Below, in pieces: positions 1 through 13,120 of a DNA stretch of 64,000 nucleotides. Position 1 is the first letter of the stretch. Each line of letters opens with the position of its first letter. Position numbers and translations under genes: made by a program. Below the pieces are notes generated by a model. That model saw only the letters and a program-made list of their open reading frames with translations. It was not told where the DNA came from and did no database searches. The stretch is from Ficedula albicollis (Eukaryota; Chordata; Aves; Passeriformes; Muscicapidae), in the NCBI RefSeq assembly GCF_000247815.1, contig NC_021677.1:41580417-41644416 (forward strand), read 5' to 3'.

Positions 1-83
1 CCAAAGGTATGGAGGAATTTACTTTCACCTTCTCTCTCACAATCACTGGATCATTTTCAATGACTTCTCCCTTGCCTCTCACC

Positions 84-800
<717 letters not shown>

Positions 801-2355
801 GTGCATCAAGATTATGAGAGGATATTGGCATTCTCCTCTGCTTTGCCTCTTGCTTCTGAGATCCTAGGATCTCATAGCAAGATTTTATTTTAGTTTAAGG
901 GAATTTTTGTGTGTGTTTTAAAATGCTTTGTCCTCTGGGAATATTTTTTCTGGCTCACATCATTTCTGTTTCCATGGCAACTACAGCTGGCTCAGATGTG
1001 CAGTTGCCATGGCAACTGTCTGGTTTCCCCCTTTCGAACAACGCACTGAAACAGGAATGATATATATTTGCATCCCCAGTGCTCTATGGAACAAATCTCT
1101 CTCACCATACATGGGGAAGACATAAGACAACTGTATAAAATCAGCACAAAATCCAATTTAAATCCTCTCACAGAGGGTTTTAGACAGCTGGCGATATGAG
1201 AGAATTGCAAAGAAATTGGGCTTTTCCATTGAAGAGCTTAGGGGGAGGCTGGCACTTGACTGACATTTTCAAAGTCTGTTCTGGGCAAAGCAGTATGCTT
1301 GGAAATACCCACATGGGAAGAACACAAGATATTCCAGGAACAGCTAATTCATGTAAATGCTACCACATCTTACTTTCTGTAAGGTCTCAAGATAAATTAT
1401 TATGTGTTAAGAAACACATGGTAAAACATACCTCAGTATTTCATCCTAAAGAACAGACCAAAGCTTGCATTACTCATGGTTGTATCTTGGATATGACTAT
1501 TGTTAGGATGCCTGGGACCCTCTTTGGTATCTACTGTTACAGATTTGCAGAATAATAACACATATCCAACTTATGTCCCCCTCTCTGCATGTGTAGTCCC
1601 CCAGACATCAGGTGGGAAGTGCCCTGCGCATGCATGGCGACACCACAAGGCACCGTAACTCTGCCTGCTCATCATAAGACATAGTACCAGAGGTGCATTT
1701 CTCTTCAGTGACATTAGGCAAAAAGGTGACAATGATAGGATTTATTGTGTGGCATGTGTAAGAGCTTTGTCTTTAACTTCCCAGCATCATCTATATGTGC
1801 CTGCATTCACTTTGTTGTTTGTCTTTGTTTTTCCTTTTTTTTTCTATCTTGTTGCTACTGTTAGGACAAATTGTGAAGAAAGGCATAGGCAGGTCTCTCT
1901 GCAAGACTCTGCTGGTTCTGTCCTCTTCACTTGTCTTCTGTGGCTTCCCTAAGGATTTTGATGTTCATAACAGGTTAACAAAAGACAACAGCTGTGCAAT
2001 GGAGTACTGTAGGGAAAATGAGGGTATTTCCTTGGGGAAGCAAGGAGTTGGCACCTTTCTTTTACACCGTCAGCAGCTGTCCCTGTGCTGTCTTGGGCTT
2101 TGTCATGCTGCTGGGCGGAGCATGATTCTCCTTGGAGGGGTGCAGTTGAATCTGAATGTTTTGTTTTACAGATGGTCACTGCAATAGTCACAGTCCAAAA
2201 GACTGAATTCCTGAATTAGTGCATGGCTTTGGGGTGAGGTAACTTTGGTATCTTTCCCATCAGCCAAAGCAATTTAAAAACAGTGCTGTTAGTAGAAAGG
2301 AGTAGGAAAAAGCAGGAATAATTAAAGAGCAAAAATTACCACAGGGTCCAGGCAG
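801..2355. other. Non-coding stretch with RFX-type palindrome
   Basis: No open frame here resembles a known protein, and those present are short and lack coding character. The one notable element is the palindromic X-box near 1.0 kb, listed separately. The rest is ordinary intergenic DNA of mixed composition with a T-rich patch around 1820-1850. Confidence 0.6.
1001..1018. promoter_or_regulatory. Palindromic RFX X-box
   Basis: The 18 bases cagttgccatggcaactg form a perfect palindrome. Its core GTTGCC-AT-GGCAAC (1003-1016) matches the RFX X-box consensus of two inverted half-sites with a short spacer. A second half-site, ccatggcaac, lies about 30 bp to the left (972-981). RFX factors regulate ciliary genes and many neural and endocrine enhancers. 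Here the site lies in intergenic DNA roughly 52 kb downstream of the end of IRF2BPL, so an enhancer role is inference. The motif match is direct observation; occupancy is unknown. Confidence 0.6.
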
Positions 2356-2647
2356 CTGCTGCTAATTATTTATCTGCAGTGTACAGGTCTAGCTTCTCTT
2401 AGGGCATAGGGCTTATACAGTACACCTTATTTTTAAAAAATTTTGCCCTATAATGTTTCATCAGCTTTTACTATCATCTCCAGAATTTGGTCCCATTAAC
2501 TCTGCTGCTAATTATTTATCTGCAGTGTACAGGTCTAGCTTCTCTTAGGGCATAGGGCTTATACAGTACACCTTATTTTTAAAAAATTTTGCCCTATAAT
2601 GTTTCATCAACTTTTACTATCATCTCCGGAATTTGGTCCCATTAACC
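2356..2647. repeat. Two-copy 146-bp tandem duplication
   Basis: Copy 1 (2356-2501) and copy 2 (2502-2647) are the same 146-bp sequence beginning ctgctgctaattatttatc and differ at only about two bases (cagctttt/caactttt and ccagaa/ccggaa). No further copies were seen in the window. It is either a recent local duplication or a join of two near-identical reads or haplotypes. Confidence 0.9.
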
Positions 2648-2989
2648 ATTAGAACATTGTAGACAGTCATGAACAAATTTATTCTACTGTCTAATGTCAG
2701 AGGAAGCCCATTATCCTATGGATAAACAAGACACATAAGAGCCAAGACACTTGCCTAAATCAGGTGGTCTACAAGAGCACAGGGACTAGAACTCAGGAGG
2801 CCCTCAGTGAAATCATAGTTCCTTTTCACTTCATTTGTGTCCAGAGCTTTTAAGCAGTAACACCTTTGCAATCCAAATACAGTAAAAGCCTTCATGGGTA
2901 AAGAACAGGTCAAATTTCTGAATAAGGTGTTAAATTCTGCATGGCTTTCCTTCCTCATTTTGGGAATTTTCAGCAAAACTCACCTTTCA

Positions 2990-3380
2990 CTCAAGAGTGA
3001 TGGAATCAATATATTTTTCCATCATTTATGTTGGAAGGAGCACCATAATACAACACTCCTTCAATTACAGAAGATGGAATCAATACATTTCACCTCCATT
3101 TATATGGTTAAGGTCTAAGTCAGCATAGCCCACCCTGTATTTATGGGGGTGGCCTTAATACAGCTCACTTTCATTTAATGGGGAGGAACTAATATGTCTT
3201 GCTTTCACTTCCAGGGGGTGGGAAGAAAAGAATCAATAAATCCACCATCATTTATTGGGAGGGATCTATAGATCTCACCTTGATTTACCAGGGAGATCAA
3301 TATCTCAACCTTCATTAAAGGAGGTGGTATGTTGGACTAAATAAGGTTCATCTGCTCCTAGAGCAAATTGACAGAATATA
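2990..3380. repeat. Degenerate ~37-bp minisatellite
   Basis: A loose motif recurs about ten times: a segment like aatcaata, then a pyrimidine-rich tcacctt/cat, then catttat, then a G-rich ggggagg. The aatcaata-like anchors fall near 3004, 3044, 3077, 3114, 3154, 3188, 3231, 3265, 3296 and 3336, giving spacings of 31-43 bp. Individual units are strongly diverged, so this is an old tandem array. Fainter copies may continue rightward to about 3.5 kb. Confidence 0.6.
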
Positions 3381-6300
3381 TCTCTCCATGTATGGGGAGA
3401 TGATTCAGTATGGCCTTCATATACATATATAAGGCTTGTACACCATATGGTTCACCAGCTAACACAGGAATACATGCATTTCAGCTCAACAATAGGACTG
3501 GGAAGACAAGGGCAAGTTCAATACAGTGGGAATGTGGATTCTGCACAGTAGAGCATCTGACTTAGAAATCTGTTTATGCTTTCCGATTTATGAAAGGCAA
3601 AGATTCAATTTGTGTTATAGTGTGTGGAAGCCCCTGGATTCAGTGTAATATATCTTTCTCTACAGAAGACAGTCTAAAGGCAGTTCTTCATTTATGCAGA
3701 GATAGATTTGGTGGCCTCCCTAATTTACAAAAGCTGGATTCACTGTTCCTTATCAGGCTTAACAGGGACCTAATATGAGCTGTACATTAATTGTAGAAGC
3801 AGAGAAAGGGATATGATGTATTCCAAGATGACAACATTGTGGCAGCCTATCTGAATGTCTGAGAAGGAAGTGTTTCTTTTCAGCTCCTCAGAGCACAGTG
3901 AAACAAGATTAAACAGGTATATTGCTATGAAGAAAAGGAAAGATGCACAAGAACCCAACCTACTTTTACATCAGACCTGTTAGTGATGATGGCAGTTTTC
4001 TCTGCTGCATCGCATAGTCTGCAGAAAAAGCTGATCTCACTGCATATTAGAGCTGCTACTTCAGGCTGCTTCAGGTTTCTTGTCTTTGTCTCCAAAAGAC
4101 ACTAATCACCACCCTTCCTATCATCCTCCCTCAAAACAGCTCAAAGCACAGCTGAAAAGAGTGTGACTTGTCCTTTAATCACCTATTAAGCATCTAACAC
4201 CACAGGACTCTTGTGGACACCACAGCAGGGAGCCTTTCAAATTTAGGCTACTGATTTGATAGGAGCTCAGATTACCAGTGAGTGACCAGAAATAAATGCT
4301 AGTTGATGCAGCCAGGGGGCTTGCATGATATGAGTTAGGGGGCATCAGTACAATTCCCAGAGGAGATATGTCAGAACAACTTAGGAAAAAATATCAACCC
4401 AAATGCCCACCTTGTTGGGTTTCTCAGCGGGAAGCCTGTGGACTGAAAGGACCCCAGAGATGGAACTGCCCTGTCACTTTTCATTATGTGCAATAGCTGC
4501 ATAGCATACAAGCACCTGCAGCTCCCATTTCAAGGTGAAAAGATAAAAAGCAAATAGACAGCACTGTAATATTACCATTAAAATACAGTGTATTGAAAAC
4601 ATGGCAATCCCTGCTGACCTCTCCTTTTTCCCAGGCAAAAAGAGGAAATGGGCAAAGATGTGAGGAATCAAAAGCAGACTGGTTTTGACTCAAGCTATCT
4701 GCTTCTTTTGGCTGGTGAAAGGGTGCAGCAGATTTCTAGAAGGCAGATGGGACGTGTCTTTTCTATCCCTGAAGTAGCAGGAATGCTTATTTTCATCACT
4801 GCATTGCATCAGCATCACTGCTTCTCCATCCTGGCTGCCTGTAGTGCTGTACTTATAACTGTGTGTGTCTCTGTGCAAAAGGACTTTTCACAGTCTGCCA
4901 TTTTATATGATACTGGGTTAACTAGGTAGACAGAATGTGAGAATCCCTATTTGCACATATTATTTCTATTACAAACAGGATAAATCTACAGTATGTCCTT
5001 CTCTTCCAAGGCTCTCTTGCTACCTTATTTTCTTGTCCCCAAAGACACCACCACTTCCCTTTTTTGTTTCTTTTCAATCCAGAATATAACACCAGTGTTT
5101 CTGAATCTCCCTTGCTTTATGCCCTAATTTCCTGGCTTTGCCCCCTGCCTTCCTTCTGTTTCTCTCTGAGGTCTTTCCTTAAGATGCCCTTCCTTAGACC
5201 TCCAGTTAAGCTTCTCAATATTGCCAAAAAATATTAACATCTCCCAGTCACCTCTATAAACCTACATAATGTTACATTATATCTCTTCCTAGTCTAATAC
5301 AATGATAAATTAGAGAGAGAGAGTTATTCAGTATGCCACCCTTTTTTCTTAAAGCTTTCTGAGAAATCTTTCTGAGAAAGCAGCTAGTGGATGGATGTGT
5401 GAGTTCTGACACTACTGAATTCTTAAGGCACACTATACAGGCAGAGTCTCCCATGACTACTCAGATGAAATCCTGGAATGTGATTTGGAAAAGGACCAGC
5501 CATGTGGAGGGGATCCAACAGGCTACCTCAGAAATTATTGCAAATTCCATCCAGAACTGGGATAAAGCAAGGGAAGGAATAAGAATATCTTCCTTAGGGC
5601 AGAAGTGTGCCTTAATTACAGAATATAAGAGACCACACGGTATGATGATGGGCTTGTTAGAAGAATCTGAATGAATATCCAGCTCTTACATGCTGCTTTT
5701 TGTTAGAATTCAAAGTGCTTCACTAGTGGCACAAAAATGATGATATTTAGCCAAAACCAGCCAGTGGCAGGACCACAAATGGAAACCAGCTGTCCCAAGC
5801 ATCCTGGGAGACTGTGCTAGTTCCTAGCCATACTTTCTCCCATAAAAGGAATAAGAAATTATTTCAGCGTCTTGCATGCACCAGCTGTAAATAAGCAGAA
5901 GGGCCCGTCTGAATTCTTTCAGGGGTCACCTTCATAAAAATACGTATTTTCTGTTGTTCTACAAACCTTTCTCTTAGGAGTGCTTGGTAAAGACTGCATG
6001 ACAGAGGTACTCAGCATATATTCTCCCCCATAATTCTGCCTTTGTCTACCACAGCAGCCAGTGCAGCTTGGGCACAACTTGGAGAAAGCCTAACCTGCAG
6101 AGTAGTCATTGCAGTTCTAACTGAAAGCAACACCAACTCCTCTTTGTCTTGGTATGAGCAGATGAGCAAATTCAGAGCAGTGATTGAGAAGTGCTATTTT
6201 GTGATCCACAATGTATTTTAACCCCTTTTCATCATAAGATGACCATGCAGGCTTTTTGCACTCTTTCTGTATCTATTTGATTGTGCTTTCAGTAGCTATA

Positions 6301-9300
6301 AACAGGGACACAATAACAGTCTTCAGTCTGCACGGAGTCTTGTTCTGCATTATTCATACATTGCTTTCCTATTTCACACACTCATGTCAGTCCTCACTCA
6401 AGCAAAATTCATGCTAAATGATTCACGTTCTCTTTCTCTGTGTGCCATTCTCTTTTTCTCTGTCTTTGAAATGGGAATGAGTAAAAAAAATTGTAAAAAA
6501 GCCCCTTGAGATTAGACTCCTCTCTCCCTTCTTTCCTTCTTCCCTCCCCAGCTAGAATCCAATTCCCAATGACATCATATCTGGTCTCTTGATTTTAGTG
6601 TGTCTGATGCGAAGAAAATGGAGCAGAGGAGCCATCATTGTTAAAAAGTCTCATCAGTAGTGTCCTGTTATGCACTAATTAATTACAATTTCTGAGATTA
6701 AAGAAAGAACCCCCCCCCTCCATCTACAGATCCTTATCATCGTTGCTGCTGTTAGAGATCGATCTTCTCTTTCTCTTTTCCCTGCCCTGCCCTCAGGATA
6801 TTTGCCCTTTGATAGAAGCTCTCAAACCTATCTTAGGAGCATCCTAATTGCTCCAGGGCACTTGCTGGGTGCTATGCAGTTCTGTTTTGCTACTTTTATT
6901 GCTTGACATTCATATGGGATTAATAAAGGGCCAGCAAGAAGGCACACATTGTGGCATTCTGTATACAGGGATGAATCCCAGCTTTGTGGTTAGTCTTTTT
7001 CTACTTGCATATATGATGCAGCTGAATGACTTAACCTGCAGTTGCCTGGCTGTAACTCTCCAACACTACATCAAGAGATCACTGAGGTGCTGGTGATGGG
7101 TTGAAGAAAGCAACCAAGGATGCTGGAGCCAGTTTTCACAGTTCACCCCACAGGGAATGTATCAAAGCCAGAATTATTTTAGATTACCATACATGCCAGT
7201 GTCCAAGACTGCATTTTTCTATCTTAATATGGCTAAAGGGTTGCAATCATTCCCCTCAGAGCAGAAATCCCTACTGTCATCTATGATTTACGTCATGCTC
7301 AATGCACTCTAAAGCACTGCATCAGGGGATGTACTCTCAGTGCACTAAGAAACTGAAACTGCTGTTGAATGCAGATGACTGCCAGCTGAATAGACTTTCT
7401 TACTGGGAATCACCAGTGCTTGCCAAACTGCAGTGGGTGGCCATTGCTTTTCTTGGGGAATGTGAAAGGTTCCTTTGGTGCATTAGAGCCCTGAGTAAGA
7501 CCAGTGTAACTGAGAGATGCTTACCTCCCACTGAGATCCTGCAATGCTGTAGTCAGCAGAGACACTTCTGCTGATGCCCTGCCTGGAGTGACAAACAGGC
7601 TGAGTGCTTCTGGCAGGGCAAACTGCATAAAGGAGTCTTAGTTTAGGGGGGTTTTCCTCCTTATGGTCCTGAAATATAGTTGAATTTTACATTTCATCTG
7701 TTTTATTTTACTGTCTGCTACAAAAGCCACCAACTTTATTGGACCTGTGGAGAGTGAACTTTCCTTCTGGAGTCAACCAGTTAAGTCCAGTTACCTTTTC
7801 TCTGAAACTGGCCCATGTCAGAAGATTATGGGGAAGATGGAGACAGACCATTGATGACAGATTGTTTGAGTACAAGAATTATTACAGTAATACAGTAGTT
7901 TTCAATTACAGAATTTTGTTTTATGGAGACTTTGTAATGTTGCTGAGAAATTATCCTTTGTAAGGATTCATACTTCTTATCTAGAAATGAAGCAGGTGTG
8001 GCTTTTTGCATCGAGGAAAATAGGGAATAAAGCAAGCAAGAAGGACTTACTTGAATGAGGTTTTTTGCTGATATTGATAGTAAATGCTCTTTCATCTCTT
8101 ATATTCTTCCTAGTTAAGGGCTTTTGAAACAACGTGAACATTTTTTGTGGGCTTTAGAGTTTAGATGCCTGTAAGCACATCACGGTGCTTTTCCACATTA
8201 GCTGATTTTTCTAGCAACATTAGCCAAAGGAAGCTGTCTGCTGCCAAGGAAGCTCTGCAATTGCGAAACTGTGAAGAAAGACACACCAAGAGGAATGGGA
8301 ATTGTTTTATCCCTTCAAACACCAAGACGAAGGGAAATTGTTTTATCCCCTCCAAACCCTGGCCCATTCTGTGCAACCTCATTTTCAGAGCAATGATTAT
8401 CCTGACATCTGGGTATGCTCAGTTCTGTTTGCTCTTGCTGGACTGTATCAATCAGACCTACCCTCTGTTGCTAGTGATGCAATTTCTGAGTGGCTTCTTG
8501 GCTCAGTTCAGGGGTGGGATCCTCTTTTTTTGGGTTAGGACCAGCTTCATCCTGGCCTCCAACAATGGGTGGAACAGTTTCCTTGCCCTGCCTCTCTCTG
8601 CAGTACCTTCCTCTGACTGTTTCTTTGGGGTGAAGAGGGAATGCTGACATTAGCGATGCTTTGTTTCCCACCCCACCTATTTTTTTGCATCCAGAAGTCC
8701 TCCAGAGACCCAAATCCATTTTTCACACTGTGAAGCAATGCTGGGGAAGGAGAGGGGAGGGACTGCAGACTGATTTCCAGGGGACTGCACTGCTCAGCAG
8801 AGGGACTGTATCCAGACAACCTGCTTCCCCTGCCCAAGACAAGGAAACACAGCTGGGACTTTGGAAAATTAAGAAGAAGCTACTGTAAAGAGTGGGCTAC
8901 ATGGGGGCAGAGGGGGAAATGGTGCAGGAGGGAGCCATGTTATTTTGGGCAGGTTCTTTCTGGCCTGGCATCTTCATGACGCTGGACCCGGCTGCAGTAG
9001 CCAGCCGAGCCACCCAGCTGCTCCTTTCCAGGTTCCCACCAAGAGATGGGAAAGGGAGTGGCTTTTTTATTGTCCCGTAGGATGGGCATGGGGAAAGGGC
9101 TTGCCCTGCCTTTTGCAGGAGCCGTTCCCCAGCTCCTGAGCAAAGAGAAGTATAGTACACTATAATCCTGCCTCCTGAGGCACAGTGAGAAAAAGCCCTA
9201 TATTGTTTGGAAAGCTCAAATCCTGCACCATTATGGATGGACAGACAAAACAACAAATGCAGGTAGAAGATGCTGTGAGACATCAGAATGGCCCATGCTG

Positions 9301-12300
9301 AGGTCCTCCACAGACAAGCACCTCTGGAGTTAAAGCCTCCTTTATTGCATTGCTTTCTACCTCACCTGGTGCAGGTGAGTCTTAGATCCTACACACCTGC
9401 TTTAACCAAGATCCTAGGATTTGGGCCCAGCTTCAGACCTCATCTGATGTTTTACCAGTCAGGAGCGAGGGTGGACTGCCAACAGCTCAGCAAAGCACAG
9501 GAAAAGCCTCTCCACAGTGACTATCTCACTCTCTCCCTAAAGGCAAAGACCTGACTCTCTCCAGGACCTAGCACCTTCTTGCTTGTCAGCTGCTCATCGT
9601 TCACTGGCAAGGCCCACCTCATGGCAAGGTAAAAGGTATGACCTTTAAGGGGAGCTGCCTACATGTCTTCTCCCCATGCCTCTGGAGCTAGGTATTAGGG
9701 ACTCCACAGGGGATGAGGAAGCCCATAGCCCTTTGGTGAGAGATCCTCCAGGCTTCCAAACTGAGGGAACTAAAATTGCTCTTCATTCCTCTTTTTCTCA
9801 CTCATGCTCAGTGCATATTGTCTTTCACCTCAATTAGTCCACTTTGTTTACCACAACGCTATGGTATCTCCCTATCTGTCCTCCTACTCTTTCTTTACTG
9901 TCTCCTCTTCCCTCCTTCATATGGTTTTTCAGATCTGAGCCCCATCACCTGTCTGCCTGGGCTGGCAAGACTGCTTAATAAGCACAGCTAGGCTAGGAGG
10001 GGCTCCTACCCACGGCCCAGGCATTTCCTGACCTTTCAAGTGCCTCTCTCAGAGGAGTAACCTCCTTTGCCTGCCCTTTGACTTTTTTCAGTGCTTTTTA
10101 ACCTGTGACTGAGTAGCTCACAAAGTGCCGTTTGCCGAGAGGAGAGAAATGAACTGGAGGGAGGAAAGGGAGGGGCAGGGGGCTTGGAAAGAACATTAAG
10201 GAGCTAAAAATAACCATGGGTCAATTCTGAATGAGCCTGAGGCACTTCTCCTCCCCCTGCCCCCAGCTGATGCCGCAGTCAAAGAGAGGACAAGCAGCCA
10301 TGAAGTATTCTGTCTTCAGAAGCGGCTCCCCTCCCTTCCCTCAGGGCATGCCTGCTGCCAGGACGGTGATTGCTACACTGCTATAGAAAGAGAAAAACAA
10401 AACAAATTAAAAGGATTCTGCCCCAAAATAACCCCTCTGCATCCTAGCACCACGTCAGCCACGGAAAATTTCGTGAACCACAGATGTTAGGTAGGAAAAG
10501 ACCTATTAGTTCCCATCGACTCTCCAACCAGAGGGTGAGAAAAGGAGAAGTTAGTGCCAGATTATTTCCTCCAGGCTGTTTCAGTCAAGTATATCTGATA
10601 GGAAATTCTCTTTAGAGACAACAGATAGAGACACAGTTCTCTGCAGCCTCCACTTTGAACACAGTGACTTCCCTTCAGGTATCCATCCAGGTCTGATTCA
10701 GAACGGCACATAGGGATGAAGCAAAGATTCTAAAGCATCATGACATAACATCTGGTGTTTGGTAAGATTTAACTAAGAACTAAAAAGAAAGTTTTGATTG
10801 TCCTAACCCATGACTTGCATGAGGAAGTTTCACCAGCTTGCATGAGAATTAAGGAGTAAGAAACACAAAGCAGAGGCAAGTGTTTCTAATGTGTCTGGGG
10901 AAAGTAGTACTACTAATTTAAACACACTACACATGGTATTTTAAAAACCTGCATGTAAGTCTGAAGATAGCAGAGACCAGCAGAGGTAAGAAATGCATGT
11001 GCAGCAATCCAGTCTTTAACTCTCATTTCCCTTCTTTCAGATCCCTGACGATTTAGTATACCAGACACCTATTCAGCAAATGAGGACATCATCAGCATTC
11101 CTTCCTGTCCAGTTAAATGAACCAAACTCCCATTTCAATGCCTAGTTTCCCTCTCCAGTCTTCTTACAGCCTGAGCTTATGCGCAAAGGATTTAGGACTA
11201 CTAGAAAGCTTGATGTTTTTTCAAATGTATTCCTACTGAAGACAGTGATGCACACCTTGCCAGCAGATTTCACAGCTGTAAGCTGACAGATGAGAAATAT
11301 CAGTATACAGATACAATGAATTCTGATCCAGATTCCATAGGAGAGTGCTTTATGATTGCTTATGCTTTTACCAGCTTCATCAGTGTTCCTGTGACCTTTC
11401 TGCTGTCACTCATATACTTCTCCATGTTTCCTGTCTTCTACACCATCTTCTTGTCTGTCCCTGCCGTCCAACTTCTGCTCCTCTCATGCTTTGAAACTTG
11501 ATAGAGAGAGCTTAAGACAGGAGCCAAATGATACTAGCCAGGTATGGAGAATGCAGGCAATAGCGATGAGAAGCATGACCACATCGATTTGCCGTGTATG
11601 GTGCTATATGCTGGGTTTAACTTCAAGGTCTGGAGAGCTTTGCTTCTCTAACTATTTACAGTATAAAACAAAAATAAATTAGCAGCTCTGCAGTGGAGAG
11701 GGGAAGTGGATGAGATCCTCACATATTTTGTGAATTTCCCTCCCTTTGACAATAAAATTAGAAAGAATAAAATTAGCTCCAGAACTGGTTACTTCCCATT
11801 TGTCATCAGCCTGCTAAGCACTGTATAGTCCAAGGAAAACATGAAGTTCAGCCAAGCTGAGACTTCCCAGCTCTCAGACAGAGGACATTCCCACTGTGTT
11901 CCCTGAACTCTTCTCTAATGACCCTGCTTTCACCTGTGCACATTCACTGATATGACATAAGGGTAGGGAAAACTGAGCCAAATACATCCAGGGACTTGTG
12001 AACACATAATAGCTAGTTACCTCTTCAGGCAGGACTAGCTCATGCAGAGCACAAAAAAGGCATAAAACAGCCCAGGAGTTGTGGTGAGGGAGATGGTAAA
12101 CTGTGACAGTGAACAGACCTGAAGGACCTAAGAGAAGGATGTGGAGGCTCTCATCACAGGAACAATTCATCTAATATTTGCCATTAATACTATCCTGTGG
12201 GGAGTGAGGGGATGAATGGAATGATCTAATCCTACCTTCCAATCCTGTGACCAACCTAACTAATCTCAGACATTGGTTTAAAACGTAGTCTGCAGGATGC

Positions 12301-13018
12301 TCTTAGATGGTGCTTCTTGAATTCATTTTCTCTTGTGTCTTAAAAGTAGTCTTCTAGCTTTAAGAAGGTACTGCTTGACATGGCTAGGGAAGTGTAGAGC
12401 TGAAGCTGAATCTGTGAGAAAACCCCTACTCAGCAGCACCTTTATTTCAAGTTCCCAGCACCTGACACTGGAAGGCTGCCATTCTCCTATAATCCCAGAA
12501 CACAAGCCAGACTAGCCTTTTTCCACTGCCTTAAGATACCATCGTTGCCTTTTTTCAGAAAGGCAACCTGGACTGTATCAATGAGTGGTCTGGTGTCCAG
12601 CAGAGAAGTGTGACTCATTCTTTCTTTGTCACAGTCACAAAAGCCACAATAGGACATGTTGCCCCTGAAGGCAGGAGACAGGAGAGGATGACCCAGAAGG
12701 TCATCCTAGAAAACCCTTTCTTCCAGTCCTGTGTTCCTTGCCTAGTGAAACTGAGAGAGAAACAATGCTTTCAATGTTGAGAGAGAGGATCAAGAGACTT
12801 TAATTTGTCCCTGCCTTGCCACTGACTGTGAAGGGTTTTATGTATCCCTTCTATTACTTTACCTGTAAAACATGGGCACTAAAACACACTAAACATGAGA
12901 AAAGTGTAGAATTCAATGAATGGATAATTGTGTATCTTGGGAACAAATTATGCACTTCCAGTTAACTGAAAATATCATTCTCTACTGCCACTAGCCTTTG
13001 TAAAGCACCTTCATTGCT
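3381..13018. other. Intergenic DNA, no gene recognised
   Basis: I see no protein-coding exon, tRNA or full-length mobile element. Open frames are all below about 160 codons and look random. Small details are a C9 run near 6710, a 9-bp inverted repeat (tgccctgcc at 7575-7583 and ggcagggca at 7612-7620) and an imperfect duplication of a segment containing attgttttatccc at 8301 and 8337 (period 36). The 8.7-9.2 kb and 10.1-10.35 kb parts are somewhat GC-rich. Diverged transposon remnants may be present but cannot be named by eye. Confidence 0.5.
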
Positions 13019-13120
13019 CAGTAAGCAACATATAATACACAGTTAGCAGTACAGATTATTAAACTAGTCCAGTAAGCAACATATAATACACAGTTAGCAG
13101 TACAGATTATTAAACTAGTC
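13019..13120. repeat. Perfect two-copy 51-bp tandem duplication
   Basis: The 51-bp unit starting cagtaagcaacatataatac occurs at 13019-13069 and again, identical, at 13070-13120. It is AT-rich, non-coding and confined to two copies. Confidence 0.95.

Noticed and set aside
7575..7620. 9-bp inverted repeat as a regulatory hairpin
   Set aside because: Arms are short and the loop is 28 bases; expected by chance in a window this size.
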